From NCBI RefSeq assembly GCF_022201045.2, contig NC_068560.1:29343501-29407500 (forward strand): a stretch of 64,000 nucleotides of DNA, written 5' to 3'. A program made the position numbers and the translations under genes. The notes below the pieces were generated by a model. That model made no database searches. It was given only the letters and a program-made list of their open reading frames with translations, and was not told the origin of the DNA. How positions within the stretch are numbered: position 1 is the first letter of the stretch; each line of letters opens with the position of its first letter. This stretch comes from Citrus sinensis. Its lineage: Eukaryota > Streptophyta > Magnoliopsida > Sapindales > Rutaceae. This document shows, one piece after another, positions 1-11,874 of this stretch.

Positions 1-637
1 GCTCCTCTCTTCAAAATTGATAGTTTAATTGTTATTTGCGTATTCATAAGTAAAAAAAAAATCAAGCATTAATAAAACCATCATATCTGGTAAAAAAAAA
101 AAAGATTTTATCAACGGAAAGTAAATTAACCCAACAGTCAAACAATTAACCTGAAATTTCTGAACCAGCTAATGCTCTTAACACTGTTGAAGGCCTCATG
201 AAAGACTCACTCCATATTCAGAAAAATAAAATTTTGTAACACAAGTAGATTAACGTGAAACACAAAAAAAAATAATTTGTTAAACGGGTACATTTTCGTT
301 ATTAATAGGACAATATAATGTATATAAATAGACAAAAAGAAAGCTGTGTGTGTGAACACTAATCCTAGACGTAGAACTCAAGTCCCCTCAGAACAAAAAA
401 AATCCAATAAATCAGTCGTGAAAAAGTTCAGATGTAGGGGGAAAATGAATTATTGGGAAGAAAAGCATAACAAACACAAAAAACAAAAAACAACCCAGTT
501 GAACAAATCAAGATTAAGCAGTACCCATCTGCTTATAAACATCAAAATGACAGAAAAAATGATTTTTTTATATTTACCGAAAGAAGCAAACACACTGATA
601 GCATCAAACATAAGAGAAGAAGAAGAAGAATAGGTGT
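1..637. other. No recognisable gene
   Basis: AT-rich sequence with A-runs. Probably downstream part of the leftward transcription unit that starts near 930, but no convincing coding exon or splice pattern is visible; the short ORFs here are composition artefacts. Confidence 0.4.
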
Positions 638-727
638 GAGGCTCAGATAAATGTTGGAATCGATATTCTAGTCCCTGGCCTACAAAAGGCCTCATAGAGC
701 TGGGATTATACATTCATCATCACCGAC
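638..727 (-). ncRNA. Candidate box C/D snoRNA
   Basis: On the minus strand a box C match (GTGATGA, 717-723) is followed about 70 nt later by a box D (CTGA, 643-646). The five bases before box C (GAGTC) and the five after box D (GCCTC) pair at four of five positions, which is the terminal stem expected of a C/D snoRNA. A 5-bp hairpin (GGCCT/AGGCC) sits in the middle. The about 90-nt length is typical. Upstream lie a telo-box and site II type motifs, the promoter combination known for plant snoRNA and ribosomal-protein genes. I could not match the region before box D to an rRNA target, and clear D'/C' boxes are missing, so it could be chance. Confidence 0.4.
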
Positions 728-899
728 TCTTTTAACCTTTTTTTTTTCCTTTTTGGCTGAAAAATACATACCAATAAATAATTAATCTAAAACTCTTCAA
801 CACACTTCAATCGAACAATAACCCAACAGAGAAATTGGGAGGACGGGTGAATGCGATGCGAGGGAGGGAGGGAGGGAGGCTGCAGAGACAGAGGGTTTG

Positions 900-1110
900 T
901 GCCGAGAGGAGAGAAGGAGCGGACTAGGGTTTTAATTTATATAGGGAGGGGTAATGCGTGTAAATTACACAAATATCACGGGTGGCCCGGCATTTGATTT
1001 GATGCCCTCTCTTCAACTTGTTTTTTATTTTATTCTTACCTATTGAGAGATTCAATAAACAGTTGTTTATTTTTTCAGCCCTTGGGCCCGCCCAGTTCAA
1101 CTCAAACATT
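900..1110 (-). promoter_or_regulatory. Leftward core promoter: TATA, telo-box, site II motifs
   Basis: Read on the minus strand, GGGCC/TGGGC motifs (1081-1096) are followed by a TATA-like stretch (about 937-944), an AAACCCTAG telo-box (about 925-933) and a pyrimidine-rich leader made of CCCT repeats (861-882). This arrangement is established for plant translation-machinery and snoRNA genes. The product would be transcribed leftward through the snoRNA candidate; no coding exon is recognisable before the window edge. Confidence 0.45.
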
Positions 1111-1683
1111 AAGGAAGAAGAGTTGGGTGCTATTGGCACCGCCTCAAACTCCTCATTGGACCCCTTCATTCTTGTTTCCTATTCATGTGGCGTCAATTTT
1201 CATTGATAGGAAAATTAAAATTTTAAGGGTTAATTGTGGGTGCTTTTATAAGTGATTATTAATTTTTAATACGGTAAAGCGTTATAAAAGAATTTAAATT
1301 TTGAACGGGTGCTACAAGGTGATCCACTCTGGGAGAAATCACATTGGTTAGCATACAACTACTACTTTTTTTGTTAAAAAAGAAAAAGAAAAAAAAAAGA
1401 ATGTAATACTTTCAGTCAATTAATTAGAACTCGTGTTAGATGCTCTCAAATTCCATTCTGAACGATTTGGTATTTGTCAAATGGGCAATGAGATAATTTA
1501 ATTAATTAATACTTATCATTAGAAAACAGTATGACAAAAATATGAAGTATTAATATAAAATCAAATAAGCAAGGGAAAAAAATTACGGAAATTCTAAGCT
1601 TCATTTTATTAAAAAAAAAAAAAAAACCGCTCTAGAGGATGTGTAAACAAATTAAGAAGAAAATCAATCAATATTCATTAATC
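1111..1683. other. Intergenic spacer
   Basis: AT-rich spacer between the leftward promoter block and the 3' end of the first F-box gene. It holds A-runs and no supported feature. Confidence 0.5.
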
Positions 1684-3143
1684 TCATTCTTTAGGTCTAA
1701 TCTCAATTCCTTCAACAATAAGTCCCCCTTTCAGATGCTGACCCTTCACTTCTTTCAAGCACATCTTCACTTCCTTACCTTCACCTCCGTCATTGTAAAA
1801 ACTTCCCAATTCAATCTCAATCCATCCATCTTCACGTTCCCTAGCAAACCTTTCACCATCTCCTTCGGAAACCCTAGATCTCAGAGCTTCATCGCGATGC
1901 AAAAAGTACAGATGCCCTAGACATTCTAACTGTTTCTTTCTTTCTTGCCAACGCAAATAAACTGTCCCTTGTGACTTGAAGCTGCCATTACCAACTTCAA
2001 GTGATACTTCTGATGGCAACGAGTCTAATCCGAAAGCTCTCTCGGCAAATTTAACGATGAGATAGGCAGCGTATTGTGTTTTTGGTGATATGGTTTTGGT
2101 GTTTATTTTACCAGTTATTTGTAGCCAACTAATGGTTCTAAGTTCGGCTACTTCTGTAAATCTGAAACAATAAGTGAATACGTGAGAGTGAGAGTTTAAA
2201 CATGAAATGTTGGCTATGATACCATGTTAAAAAAAAATCATTAATCGAAAAAATTAAGCTGATAGATGATGATCCAGCATGAGTATCAAATTAAAGATAC
2301 GTTTCAACAGGGTTGATGTGAAAATATATGCAACCTTGACTGAAGGAAGGGTTTCCAGGTCCAATAGAGAGGATTGTTTGCCCACGTAATTGAAAGTTCT
2401 CTTGCACCTAGAATGTAACGTTTCTTGCTCGTTGATTTCTCTAAGGAAAAAGTCTGAAAAATCACTAATTAATGTAATCATCATCAATAAGATTTGTCAA
2501 TAAATTAAATCAATTTCGGCCATCAAAATTGAATTATAAGATCAAGCAAATTTTGAATGGAAACTTTGACCATCTTATATATTTGGAAATTTGATTTTGA
2601 CTGGATACATCAACGTTTTCATTTTCCTTGACGATGCACTTGTTGATGATCTCGGCCACAAAGAATTATTTTGAGAGAAAAAGTTGATCCTAGCGAATGC
2701 GGCAATCTCTAAGGCTGAATTTGAATCCACAGGTGGTGGAACAAATATGAATTTCAATGAAAATTTCATATTTGTTCCACCTCCTGTGCGTTCAGAATCA
2801 CACCTTGAAACTGTCACATTGTCTATTATCTATACATAATTCTAATGTGTTTATAAATTAAAAGTGTTTCTAAGTTGAATGCGTTTACCTTTTTACCTTG
2901 GTCAATTAGAACTGGGCTACATAACCTCATAAACAGCTCTTTCTTAGAAATGTACACCAGCGGCAACACTAATCTTGAGAGAATTTCCTGATAATCAACC
3001 GGCAAAAATTTCTGCCACACATTGTCGGAATCGGCCGCAAATCGTACCGTCGACGAGACAAGCGAAAGCCGGCACGCATCTCTAGGAGATGTGTATGATA
3101 AAATGTGAGCAAAACAATCTTCGGGCAGCAGATCTACGTTCAT
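1684..3143 (-). CDS. F-box protein, PP2-B (phloem protein 2) type, copy 1, intact
   Basis: Three exons on the minus strand: 3143-2889, 2453-2335 and 2161-1684, with phases that join to one open frame of 283 codons. Exon 1 encodes the F-box (LPEDCFAHILSYTSPRDACR, residues about 5-50) and the family signature LIDQG near residue 80. Exon 2 carries the PP2 entry block (ARELSITW, YWTW). Exon 3 carries the PP2 lectin-like domain with TEVAELR, the DGWIEIELG motif and a C-terminal KGGLIVEGIEIRPK-type end. PP2-B proteins are expected to act as substrate receptors of SCF ubiquitin ligases, the PP2 domain binding glycans or partners; the actual target is unknown. Length and the three-exon layout are standard for the family. 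All four copies in the cluster point the same way. Confidence 0.88.
2728..2788. repeat. Long hairpin in intron 1 of PP2-B copy 1
   Basis: Arms 2728-2751 and 2765-2788 are inverted copies (24 bp, one mismatch) separated by 13 bp. Weaker complementarity continues outward for about 10 bp. Transcribed inside intron 1, it would fold as a strong stem-loop. Confidence 0.75.
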
Positions 3144-3225
3144 TTTTTTTCTTTTTCTTCTTTTAGTTAATGTCTTACGGCTTATGTGTTTGTGCTTCTT
3201 GAATTTACTAAGAATTGTATATATA

Positions 3226-3236
3226 GAGCATGTATT
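3226..3236 (-). promoter_or_regulatory. TATA box of PP2-B copy 1
   Basis: A TATATATA-like stretch lies about 85 bp upstream of the ATG at 3143, a normal distance for a short leader. Confidence 0.5.
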
Positions 3237-3787
3237 GTAGGTAATGTTAGTGTAACGTTAATATGACGACATTTTTGTTTGAGGGTCTGGTCTAAATGAC
3301 GACATGAAGTGAACAAATGAGCACATCTCTTGTGGACTTTTAGTTGCCTCATAAGAGCTTCTATACATCTGGCAAAAATAAAAATGTTTGTCGAATAAGA
3401 ATATAGAAATGATTAATTCTTAATCTCTTATTAATAATAGACACGTGACATGACAACTTTAAAAATCAGGGGGAGGATCATAAATAATTTCTACATAGAA
3501 TTATATCAATTAATTATAATACATATACAAGAAAGGGATGACCCTTGAGGTGATATCATATTCTTGCCTGCAACGTCTATCTATTAAAAAAGTTCAAGTC
3601 ATCTAATAAGAATCATCATTTTGACCAACCCCTTTTTACGGCTGTGGTCCATTCAAAAGATTAATTTTCTATCTTTTGTGTTTTGGTAGGCATTCTGGTT
3701 TGATCTCTCCCTCTATGCCAAACAGATAAAAGAATCAAAACAAAATTACAAAACTTTATCTTTCGGCATAAAACTTTATCATCATGA
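3237..3787. other. Spacer between PP2-B copies 1 and 2
   Basis: Upstream region of copy 1 and downstream region of copy 2. AT-rich; no separate gene seen. Confidence 0.5.
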
Positions 3788-4999
3788 TCATTTAGGCCTC
3801 ACTTCAATGCCTTCACTCACAAGCCCTCCCTTCAATTGATAACCCTTTACTTCCCTTAAACTCGTTTTTACTTCGCGATGATCATCTTCTTCATCACCAC
3901 TAAAGAAATCTCCCAATTCAATCCCCATCCAACCATCATCGCTTTCTCGAGCAAACCTTTCATCACCACCACCTTCAGTATTCAGTCTTGACTTCACCAT
4001 CTGCTTTCGGTTGCCGTAAAACAAACTCTCCAGGTGATGTTTCTTCTTGTCTTTGAAACTCAGATAAGCTGTATTAGCAGATATTGTTTGATTTTCCATT
4101 TCTAGGAATGTTTCTGAAGGTATCAAATCCAACCCATATGCTTGATGTGTGATTTTAATCAAAAGATATGATCCACACATTGTGTTCGGTGATAACATAT
4201 GAGTTCTGACCTTGCCTTCAATCTCCAAACGGCTAATCATTCTTAGTTCGGCCACCTCTAAAAACCTGGAAGCAAAATGTTTTTGTTTTACTAATTTCGA
4301 AATAAAGTAAATGTAAGTTAAATAAGCAAGATTAAGGGTGCTACCGTGCTATCTAGTTTCGGTTTATATTCTTGTAACATATATTAAAGTTTTAAAAAAT
4401 AATAAAATATAGCAAACTTAAAGCCTGCAAGCATATTATGCATAAGTAAAAATCAACCTTGATTTTAGTGAGGGTTTCCAGCTCCAATTCTTTGGATTAT
4501 CACTCCATGTAATTGAAAGCTCCCTTGCAGACAATACAGAGGATTTTTTGCCAGTTGATTTATCCACTTTGAAGCTCTGCATTACATGCATTTATAATTA
4601 AAATATGCAATATATGATAAAAGAATTTAACCCTCCGACAAGAGAGCCGTTGATCGTCGGTCTGGATTTTAAAGATTGCGAATTTCTGCAAAAGAGAATT
4701 AAGTAGTGGCTACAGGATTGACGAACCTTTCTACCATTGTCTATGAGAGTAGGGTTACAAAGAAGAAGATAAAGCTCTTTCTTTGACCAGAACGTCAAAG
4801 AAGTGATGGATCTAGATACAAGATCTTGATAATACGACGGCGAGAATTTCTCTCAGACAACATCAGACTTGGCCACCGATCGCAACGTCGATGAAATCAG
4901 CGTAGACCTGCATGCATCTGATGGAGAAGTGAGGGAGAGAATGATAGCCACACAATCTTCAGGCAACATGTTCAAGTTCAATGCACCTTGATTATTCAT
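3788..4999 (-). pseudogene. F-box PP2-B copy 2, one nonsense codon in the F-box
   Basis: Exons 4999-4727, 4576-4458 and 4265-3788 have intact splice sites and phases (exons 2 and 3 are 119 and 478 bp, exactly as in copy 1). Exon 1 reads [20 protein letters not shown], then SDVV followed by TGA (4853-4855, codon 49) where the family has tryptophan (VWEKFLP), then continues in frame to the donor. The rest (ARELSITW, DGWMGIELG, KGGLVSEGIEVRPK end) is open. A one-base TGG to TGA change therefore removes most of the protein. It may be a young pseudogene, an allele, or a sequencing error. A downstream in-frame ATG could in principle give an F-box-less PP2 protein. A TATA-like block lies about 100 bp upstream (5100-5117). 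Confidence 0.85.
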
Positions 5000-5490
5000 T
5001 TTGTATTAGCGAAAATCTTCAAAAGATTACTAACTAAATAAAACTAGTGCAAGACAAAATCTGCACGTTTAATTGACTATCCCTTATACACACACACGCA
5101 TATATATTTATATATAACCAAAAACTTAAATTAAGGGGCTTATTTCAAAATAAAATATTTAATTTGAGATTTTTTTAATTGTTCACTTAAATACATTTTA
5201 AATCTCATAAATTAAATTTCATTACTTTCTTTTAAATTCTGAATAATAATAATAATAAATTATTTATTTTAAATGCATGAAAGTATCATTTTTCTAAATA
5301 GTTTCCACATAATATTTAAAAAAATAAAATAAACTATTACTATTGAATTACAAGTCTTTTGTTATATGAAAAATATATTTAAATTTTTTTATTTAACTAT
5401 TTTAAAAGAGGATTACGGACATTTAAAAAAAAATTAATGGCCCAGAAAGGGTTGAAGCACCTCTTGAGCCTTAGTTGAATCCGTCCATTT
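5000..5490. other. AT-rich spacer upstream of PP2-B copy 2
   Basis: Promoter region of copy 2 (TATA-like 5100-5117) followed by very AT-rich sequence; no gene seen. Confidence 0.5.
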
Positions 5491-5570
5491 ATACATACAT
5501 ATATATACACACACACATACATACATACATACATACATATACATATACATGTATGTACGTATGTCTGTAT
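5491..5570. repeat. (ACAT)n / (AC)n microsatellite
   Basis: Tetranucleotide ACAT repeats with embedded AC and AT runs, ending in a GTATGT mirror segment. Confidence 0.85.
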
Positions 5571-5776
5571 GAAACATGCACGTAAGTTATATACATACAT
5601 ATAACTTAAGACAGTGAAGTCTGAACTCAAGACATAACTTTTTGACAAAGGATAATTTCAAGGTTTTACATTGTTATTACATTCTTACGATCGGTGCAGA
5701 ACATATATAAAGTTGGCAATGTGGAATGGATGACCTAATTAATGATAAAGCACTAATATGTTCCTCGTTGGGGCTC

Positions 5777-5974
5777 CGTGCATTGAGAAATTTTAAAATA
5801 CCTTTAATGTATTATAACTAATTGATACATGTATGACATGTGTAATTGAATTTAATATAACTACCACTTATATGATAATTTTTTAAAATAAATACATACA
5901 TGTCATAGTATTATTTAGTTGTTACATGACTGACATGATACCTCTGATATATTCTAAAATTTCTCTCGTGCATT
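5777..5974. mobile_element. Small hAT-like MITE with 8-bp target duplication
   Basis: A 182-bp AT-rich element (5785-5966) starts with GAGAAATTTTA and ends with the inverse (TAAAATTTCTC). It is flanked on both sides by CGTGCATT (5777-5784, 5967-5974), an 8-bp direct repeat as made by hAT transposases. It is non-coding, hence non-autonomous. Confidence 0.7.
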
Positions 5975-7379
5975 AGGAAATGGCATGGTGAACCGTTCCA
6001 TTCACCATGCACTTAAGATAATATTAGAAATTAATAACAATTTGCACAACTTTCATTTGTGAAACAGATTCACACTCTAATTATTCTAATTGACAACGAT
6101 TAGATAATTTGGTCAGTTTTGGTGTCTACCAATACAGTGGTTCGACTTAACAACTCTGATCATTGACCCGTCAAATTTAAATCTTATAATGTTTAAAATC
6201 AACAATATTAAGTCGGTTTTATAGAATTGGAATGTAAAATTTATATTCGGATCTAACATTCTAGTAATAATTATATGTTAAGTAGTTGTTAACTATTTAT
6301 GTCATCAATAATGTGATAATTATGTTGTAGTAATTGATAAGAAGCGAGTCAAACGCTATCATACAAGGAGAACGTATTTTATATATAATTTAATTGGTCG
6401 TAAAATTGAATTATAATGTACATGTCCTTAAGGTGTTTATTTGACAATGTACCCCTAATTGACATACATGAGTTAGGATCAAAGAGAAATAAACGAAAAG
6501 AGTATGATGACTAAAATCTAAAGTAACCGGGTATATTGTGAATGGTACTTTTCACTTGCCAATAATTCGGCTTTGAGTATAATATATATTTACTGGATGA
6601 GAGAAAACTAATGGCCCAAATCATTCACACATATTGGTGTTGGATAGAGAAATTGAATTGGGTATTGATCGATTTCCATAACTAATAACTAATTGTTGGT
6701 TAAATAGTTTTGATCAATGATCGATTGTATGATTATGAATTACAAGAGAAGACCTTGTTACCTTACATGATGAGGTAACAAACGTTACAGAATTGACAAC
6801 ATTTTTTCTCAAATTTTCACAACTATTTAATGATTGTTCAGTACATTTTTAACCGTTTGATTAAATCTAATAGTTTCAATTCTATAACGTTTACGACCTT
6901 ATCATGTAAGGTAACAAAATCATTTATATATTTATCGTGCAATTTATTTAATTGACCAATTTATCTAATTCATCTCTATCAAAAAATTAGGTTTGTACAA
7001 TGACAATTTTTTTTTTGGTATTTTTTTATAGAAATAATATTCTTACTTATTTTGATGATTCTCGATACAAAAGAAAGAGTTATGAAATTATGAAATGGAG
7101 GACCATGGGAGCACATTCAATCGCTAAAAAAGAGAACTTGATTGAGACTAAAAAAAATGGATCTATGTTCAAAAAGTAATTAAGGACCATAATAGATCCG
7201 AAATAGACATTAATTTGATGTGATCCAGTCCATTCATCTTCACAAACGCAACAGCAACAAATCATATTTAGTTATAGACTTTAAGCTGGGTGTGTAGCTC
7301 ACAGTGAATATGCTTTGCAGTTTTAACTTTTACGTATTCAATCACTTAGAGTTCAAATAATTATAGAGATACGGAGTCC
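5975..7379. other. Intergenic spacer
   Basis: AT-rich, no coding signal. Short related motifs (such as TTACCTTACATGATGAGGTAAC near 6760, a 9-10 bp inverted repeat) suggest more old MITE debris. Confidence 0.4.
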
Positions 7380-7910
7380 ATATTTTATTTTAGTGGGCAA
7401 AATTTCTTGTTCCCATCCAAACTTTGACCAAAAAAAAAATCATGATGTTTTATAAATTTATATTACGAAAAATCTATGTCAGTAAATTTATTTGTTTGGC
7501 GTAATATTTAAGTTGTACCAAAATAAAGATGGAATTCTCACATTTAACATGGAAAAAAATTAATTAACATTACAAGATCAACTCGTCTAAATATTTCATT
7601 TCACAAGGTATAAGATCAGCTTGGACCCATGCAGTTTGATGTGCCACAATGAATATGATGTGTTCAATTTTGGTGTCTTCGAACAAATTATAAGACAAAT
7701 ATTTTTTACCTGCTAGCACAAGTTAGATTCAAACATATTATGGTTAAGGTATATACAGATTCAATCAAATGTTAAAGATGGCAAAAAACTATTAGGCTTC
7801 ACTGAGAATATAATTAATTAATTAACTAAAGAAATTGGGTGGCTGACATAGAATTTGAGAAATTAACAAAAACGTCCCTAAAAGTTTGGAAAAACTAAAG
7901 GCTCAGTATA
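7380..7910. repeat. Duplicated PP2-B spacer segment, copy A
   Basis: Collinear, diverged similarity with 13000-13560: shared blocks include AGATGGAATTCTCA, ATTTCATTTCACAAG, GACCCATGCA and TACAGATTCAATCAA in the same order and spacing. This shows that spacers were duplicated together with the PP2-B genes. Confidence 0.8.
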
Positions 7911-8650
7911 AGAAAAAATTACAGTACCTCACGTTTATATGAAAAATATTATTTGCATGAGTTGTTTATGGGAAAAGGAGACTTTTGTGATGTGAGCTGT
8001 GTTTTGTTTGAAATTGGGTTGATGACAAAGAGTAGTTTATGATATGGTAAAAACTTATTTATCCCTTATATTTTGAGGTTAATTAGTTTTTGTATTTTTA
8101 AAAAGAGTAGAGCTATTGGCACCCCCTTATTGAATTTATAAAACTCTTATTTTCTGCAATTATATTTAAGGACACATGTATCAACTATATTATTCTCTTT
8201 AAAATTCAAACCCAGACATATTCCGCACAAGTACAATTTTCAATTGGTTACGATTTCTTAGCTATCATCATCAATCTCATTCTAAAGATCAATGAATTGT
8301 TTTGAATCTTATACATCTAGAAAATCAAAATAAAGTGTTATACAGACAATAATCTTTTGTTGAAAACCCTTAGGAGTCGTCTAATGGCTTAGTATAAATT
8401 AAGGAGTTGGACTAAAAGAATTTATTACGTAGCAAAATTGCAAAAGAAGAAGAACTCAACAGATGGACGAGAAATTGTATGAATGAGGGACGAAAAGCAT
8501 GACATGAGATAAGCGGCAAAAATAGTGCCGATGTTTATTGTAGGTTGTTGGAGAGAAAATCAAATTTAGAAACGGGCAATTTTGGAATTAAAGTGGATGT
8601 TAATAATAAATATAGATTTTCTAACATTTTTTAAATGGGTGTACTTATTT
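7911..8650. other. Intergenic spacer
   Basis: No gene or clear repeat seen apart from AT-rich sequence. Confidence 0.4.
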
Positions 8651-8976
8651 TTTAAAAATACCTCAACATATTTTTATCGTTAACTTATTGACACTACTGT
8701 TATTATTTTTTGTTCTTTTTTTACTTGCATTTACAAGATTATCTTCTTACAATAATATTTCTTTTTTTGGAAATAATAAAGAGAAAAAATTAATGTATTT
8801 TTATTTTTATTTTTAATTTTATTTCTAGAATTAAGTTGGTAATTTAATTTTTACTATTAATGAAAAAAACATTATTGTAAGAGAATAATAAAAGCAAATA
8901 AAAAAGAATAAAAAAATAACGGTAAAAGTGTCAATAGTTCCACAACAAAAATGTTTTGAGATATTTTTTAAAATAC
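8651..8976. mobile_element. MITE with about 105-bp terminal inverted repeats
   Basis: The left arm (8651-8760; ATTGACACTACTGTTATTAT, then CTTACAATAATATTT) and the right arm (8866-8976, read inversely: ATTGACACTTTTACCGTTAT, then CTTACAATAATGTTT) are diverged inverted copies around a short AT-rich centre. No ORF. Target duplication not clear. Confidence 0.65.
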
Positions 8977-10731
8977 ATAAATTAAAATAGCACTAATATC
9001 ATAATATAAAAATTAAATAATCTTTTATCCTTAATGATACCCGAAAGGTAAAAGTACCGGGCACCATTTTCAAAATCAGAGGACTTGGTGTGAAAATATG
9101 TTTTTGTAAATTGGTTTCCGATCGGGTAGGGAGTAGCCCATTAAAACCGCAAAGGTTAGTTTTGGGCTGGACTTTGCAAACCGATCCCAATTGTATTTAC
9201 ATCTGTTAAGCTTTTGACACCCTATAAAATCCTTATAACACCCCTTTAAATTTTTATTTCTTAAAATATTCCTGCTCAAGTTACAAAGTACTGATCATAT
9301 ATTAAAATCAACCATCTTGTCGTAAATTTGGTCTTAAAGAAAAAATATTTCTTTTTAAGTTTTTATTTTAAAATACATAAATATTTCAAATTATTTTTTT
9401 CTTATTGTATAGTGTTTATCTGCATAATTGTAAATTTTTATACATTTTTTTAAATTGTAATTAAAATTTAATATATAAATATAAATACAAATATAAATTA
9501 TGAAACATGGCCGGTGTAAAAAAAAACTTTTAAAAGAAAATTGCATTTAAGTATTGAATTGAATTTCTATTTAAAAGAAATGAATTAATTTGACTTTGGT
9601 TATTTTAATGGTTTCAATTGAAAATGGGTTCTATGAATTTCGAGGGGCGGCAGAAGGCATCCTCTCTTTAACATCTAGTTAATGATAGAATGTTTGACAT
9701 TGGCCCAAATCATGCATTTATATTATAAATTTTAAAATTAGAGGAAGAAAATGAATTGGGAATTGATTTTCATAAAAGAAGTGTTAGACATCCCAATATT
9801 TTATAACAAATAATATGTTTTTCATCAACTAAATAATGGGATAATGTAATTAATTTAATTAAATTTTATATAAAAATAAATAAACCACTTAATGTGCAGT
9901 CTATTGTAAGCCTTTCAATTAATTTGTTTATTATTGTGAGAGAGATTTTTGGCAAAATGGCTTTTACTATTTTATTACTCAATTGGTGGTCCTAACTCCT
10001 AACTGACTTTGCGAGCTGGCCAACTTGTCGAATCCATCTCCATCGCAACAGGATTTGGTCTTGACACAAAGTGGTGACATTTATATGACATATATAGGTT
10101 ATCACTTAAGTCTTCTATCACGTAAAGTAAGTACCAAAATAACTTTAGTCACGGAAAAATATCTTATTGGGATGAGTTTTTATTCTATGACATTAATATA
10201 TGTTATGACTACATCATAATCTTAGCTTTTATTTAAACAAATACATGACATTGATCGTTGGATAATTTATAATCAAGAGAACTTTAGTCCAGCTATTACA
10301 ATAATCATAATTACTAAAAAAAAATCAACATTTAATAATAAACATATGACATTGTAAGGGATATTTAATTTAACAATCGTTCACTGGGTTGTCATTCCAT
10401 GCTCATTAGGGTATATAATTGATTCCTTTTGTCTCATACTCAATGAGCTGGCCAAATTGCCTAATCCGTCTCTATCACCTGGAACAATTTTTGGTTTTAA
10501 CATGCAGTGTTGACATAATGTTGGCATTTATACGATCTATGGTTTGGTCCGAGTCTTTTTCTCTCTAAATTGTAATTACCAAAAATAACCCAACATATAG
10601 ATTTGCAATTCTGATTCACGGAACCATATTTGTGGGAAGAGTTTTTCCTTACATTAAACATCACAATTATTAAGTAATTATAACAATTAATCAACTTATT
10701 GTAGAAACAAATCTATTTGCTTTCATAACTA
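8977..10731. other. Intergenic spacer with old repeat modules
   Basis: No gene found. Modules around 9930-10080 and 10440-10540 (GAGCTGGCCAA, TCCATCTCCATC or TCCGTCTCTATC, then GTGTTGACAT) recur near 14390, 14540 and 16050, evidence of repeated local duplication. Confidence 0.5.
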
Positions 10732-11874
10732 TTAATGCTTAGGTCTCACTTCCATGCCCTCAACTATAATCCCACCTTTTAGTTGATACCCTTTCACCTC
10801 CTTCAAGCTCATTTTCACCTCATCATCATCATCATCATCACACACACCATTAAAGAATTTTCCAAGCTCAATTTCCACCCACCCGTCTTCTTTTTCACAT
10901 GGGATTTGTTCATTTTCGCCGTCTGTATCTATCAACTTTGATGTCACCATCATTTCCATGCCCTCCACTAGCACTGATGAATTACTTTTTTGCTTGCTGC
11001 CCAAATAAGCCTTGCCTTTGGACGCCTGACGACCACCAATTTCAATTGAAATTTCAGCGGCTTCTGAATCAAGCCCGTATGCTCTATCACTTATTTTCAT
11101 TATAAGATAAGCTCCATACATCGTGTTTTGTGACAACATTTTGGTCTTGATCTTGCCTTCAATTTCCAGCCAATTTGATGTTCTCAGCACCGCAACTTCT
11201 GAAAATCTACAATAATAAAAAAATAATTAATTATCACATAAAATGTGCGTTTACTTGGCAAGTTTATATATCGTTTTTTTTTAAAAAAAAAAAAAAAAAA
11301 GAGACCAACCTTGATTCCTGCATGGACACCCAGCTCCAATAAATTGGATTGCTACTCCACGTTATACTAAGAGCTCTAGCAGACAAAATATAAGATTTTT
11401 TGCCTGATGATTTCTCTAACTTGAAGCTCTACACATGTTGACAAAGAAACATAATTGAACATTTTATAACTGATTTTCTTCAAAGCAGGCGTCTGCATTT
11501 TATAAACTTAGCAAGCTTAATTAGCACCAAGACTGCATGCAAACGTTCGTACCAGAGAAGGGAATGATTGGAGGAAAAAGTAATAAAGTACGTACGATCT
11601 TGCCGGCATCAATGAGAAAAGGGTGGCAAAGGAGAGCGAAGAGCTCTTTCTTGGAGGAAAATGCGAGGGGAGAGACTGATTTGGAGACGATCTCGGGCCA
11701 ATCTGAGGGCAAGAACTTGTCCCAGATAATGTCGGAGTCCATGGCCGATCGAAACGAAGAAGAAACAAGCGATGATCTGCATGCATCTAACGGACAAGTG
11801 AGGGAGAAAACAGTGGCAACGCACTCTTCTGGCAACACGTTGAAGTAGCAATTGGTATCGAAATTCGCTTCCAT
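10732..11874 (-). CDS. F-box protein, PP2-B type, copy 3, intact
   Basis: Exons 11874-11596, 11428-11310 and 11206-10732 join to 290 codons. The start MEANFDTNCYFN precedes the F-box (LPEECVATVFSLTCPLDACR). The LIDAGK signature closes exon 1 before a GTACGT donor. Exon 2 encodes ARALSITW and IYWSW, and exon 3 the PP2 domain with DGWVEIELG and a KGGIIVEGMEVRPKH end. An acidic Asp run (seven D in eight residues, from CAT repeats at about 10820-10840) lies in the variable loop. Expected role: SCF substrate receptor with a phloem-lectin-like domain; substrate unknown. The nearest relative in the window is the collapsed copy at 16630-17175, which shares its promoter and both gene ends. Confidence 0.88.

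Noticed and set aside
5397-5648. 83-codon ORF with YMYV repeats
   Set aside because: It is the translation of the ACAT/AC microsatellite.
10899-11105. Plus-strand ORFs over PP2-B exon 3 (also 16682-17017)
   Set aside because: Antisense shadows of PP2-B exons; the minus strand matches the family.
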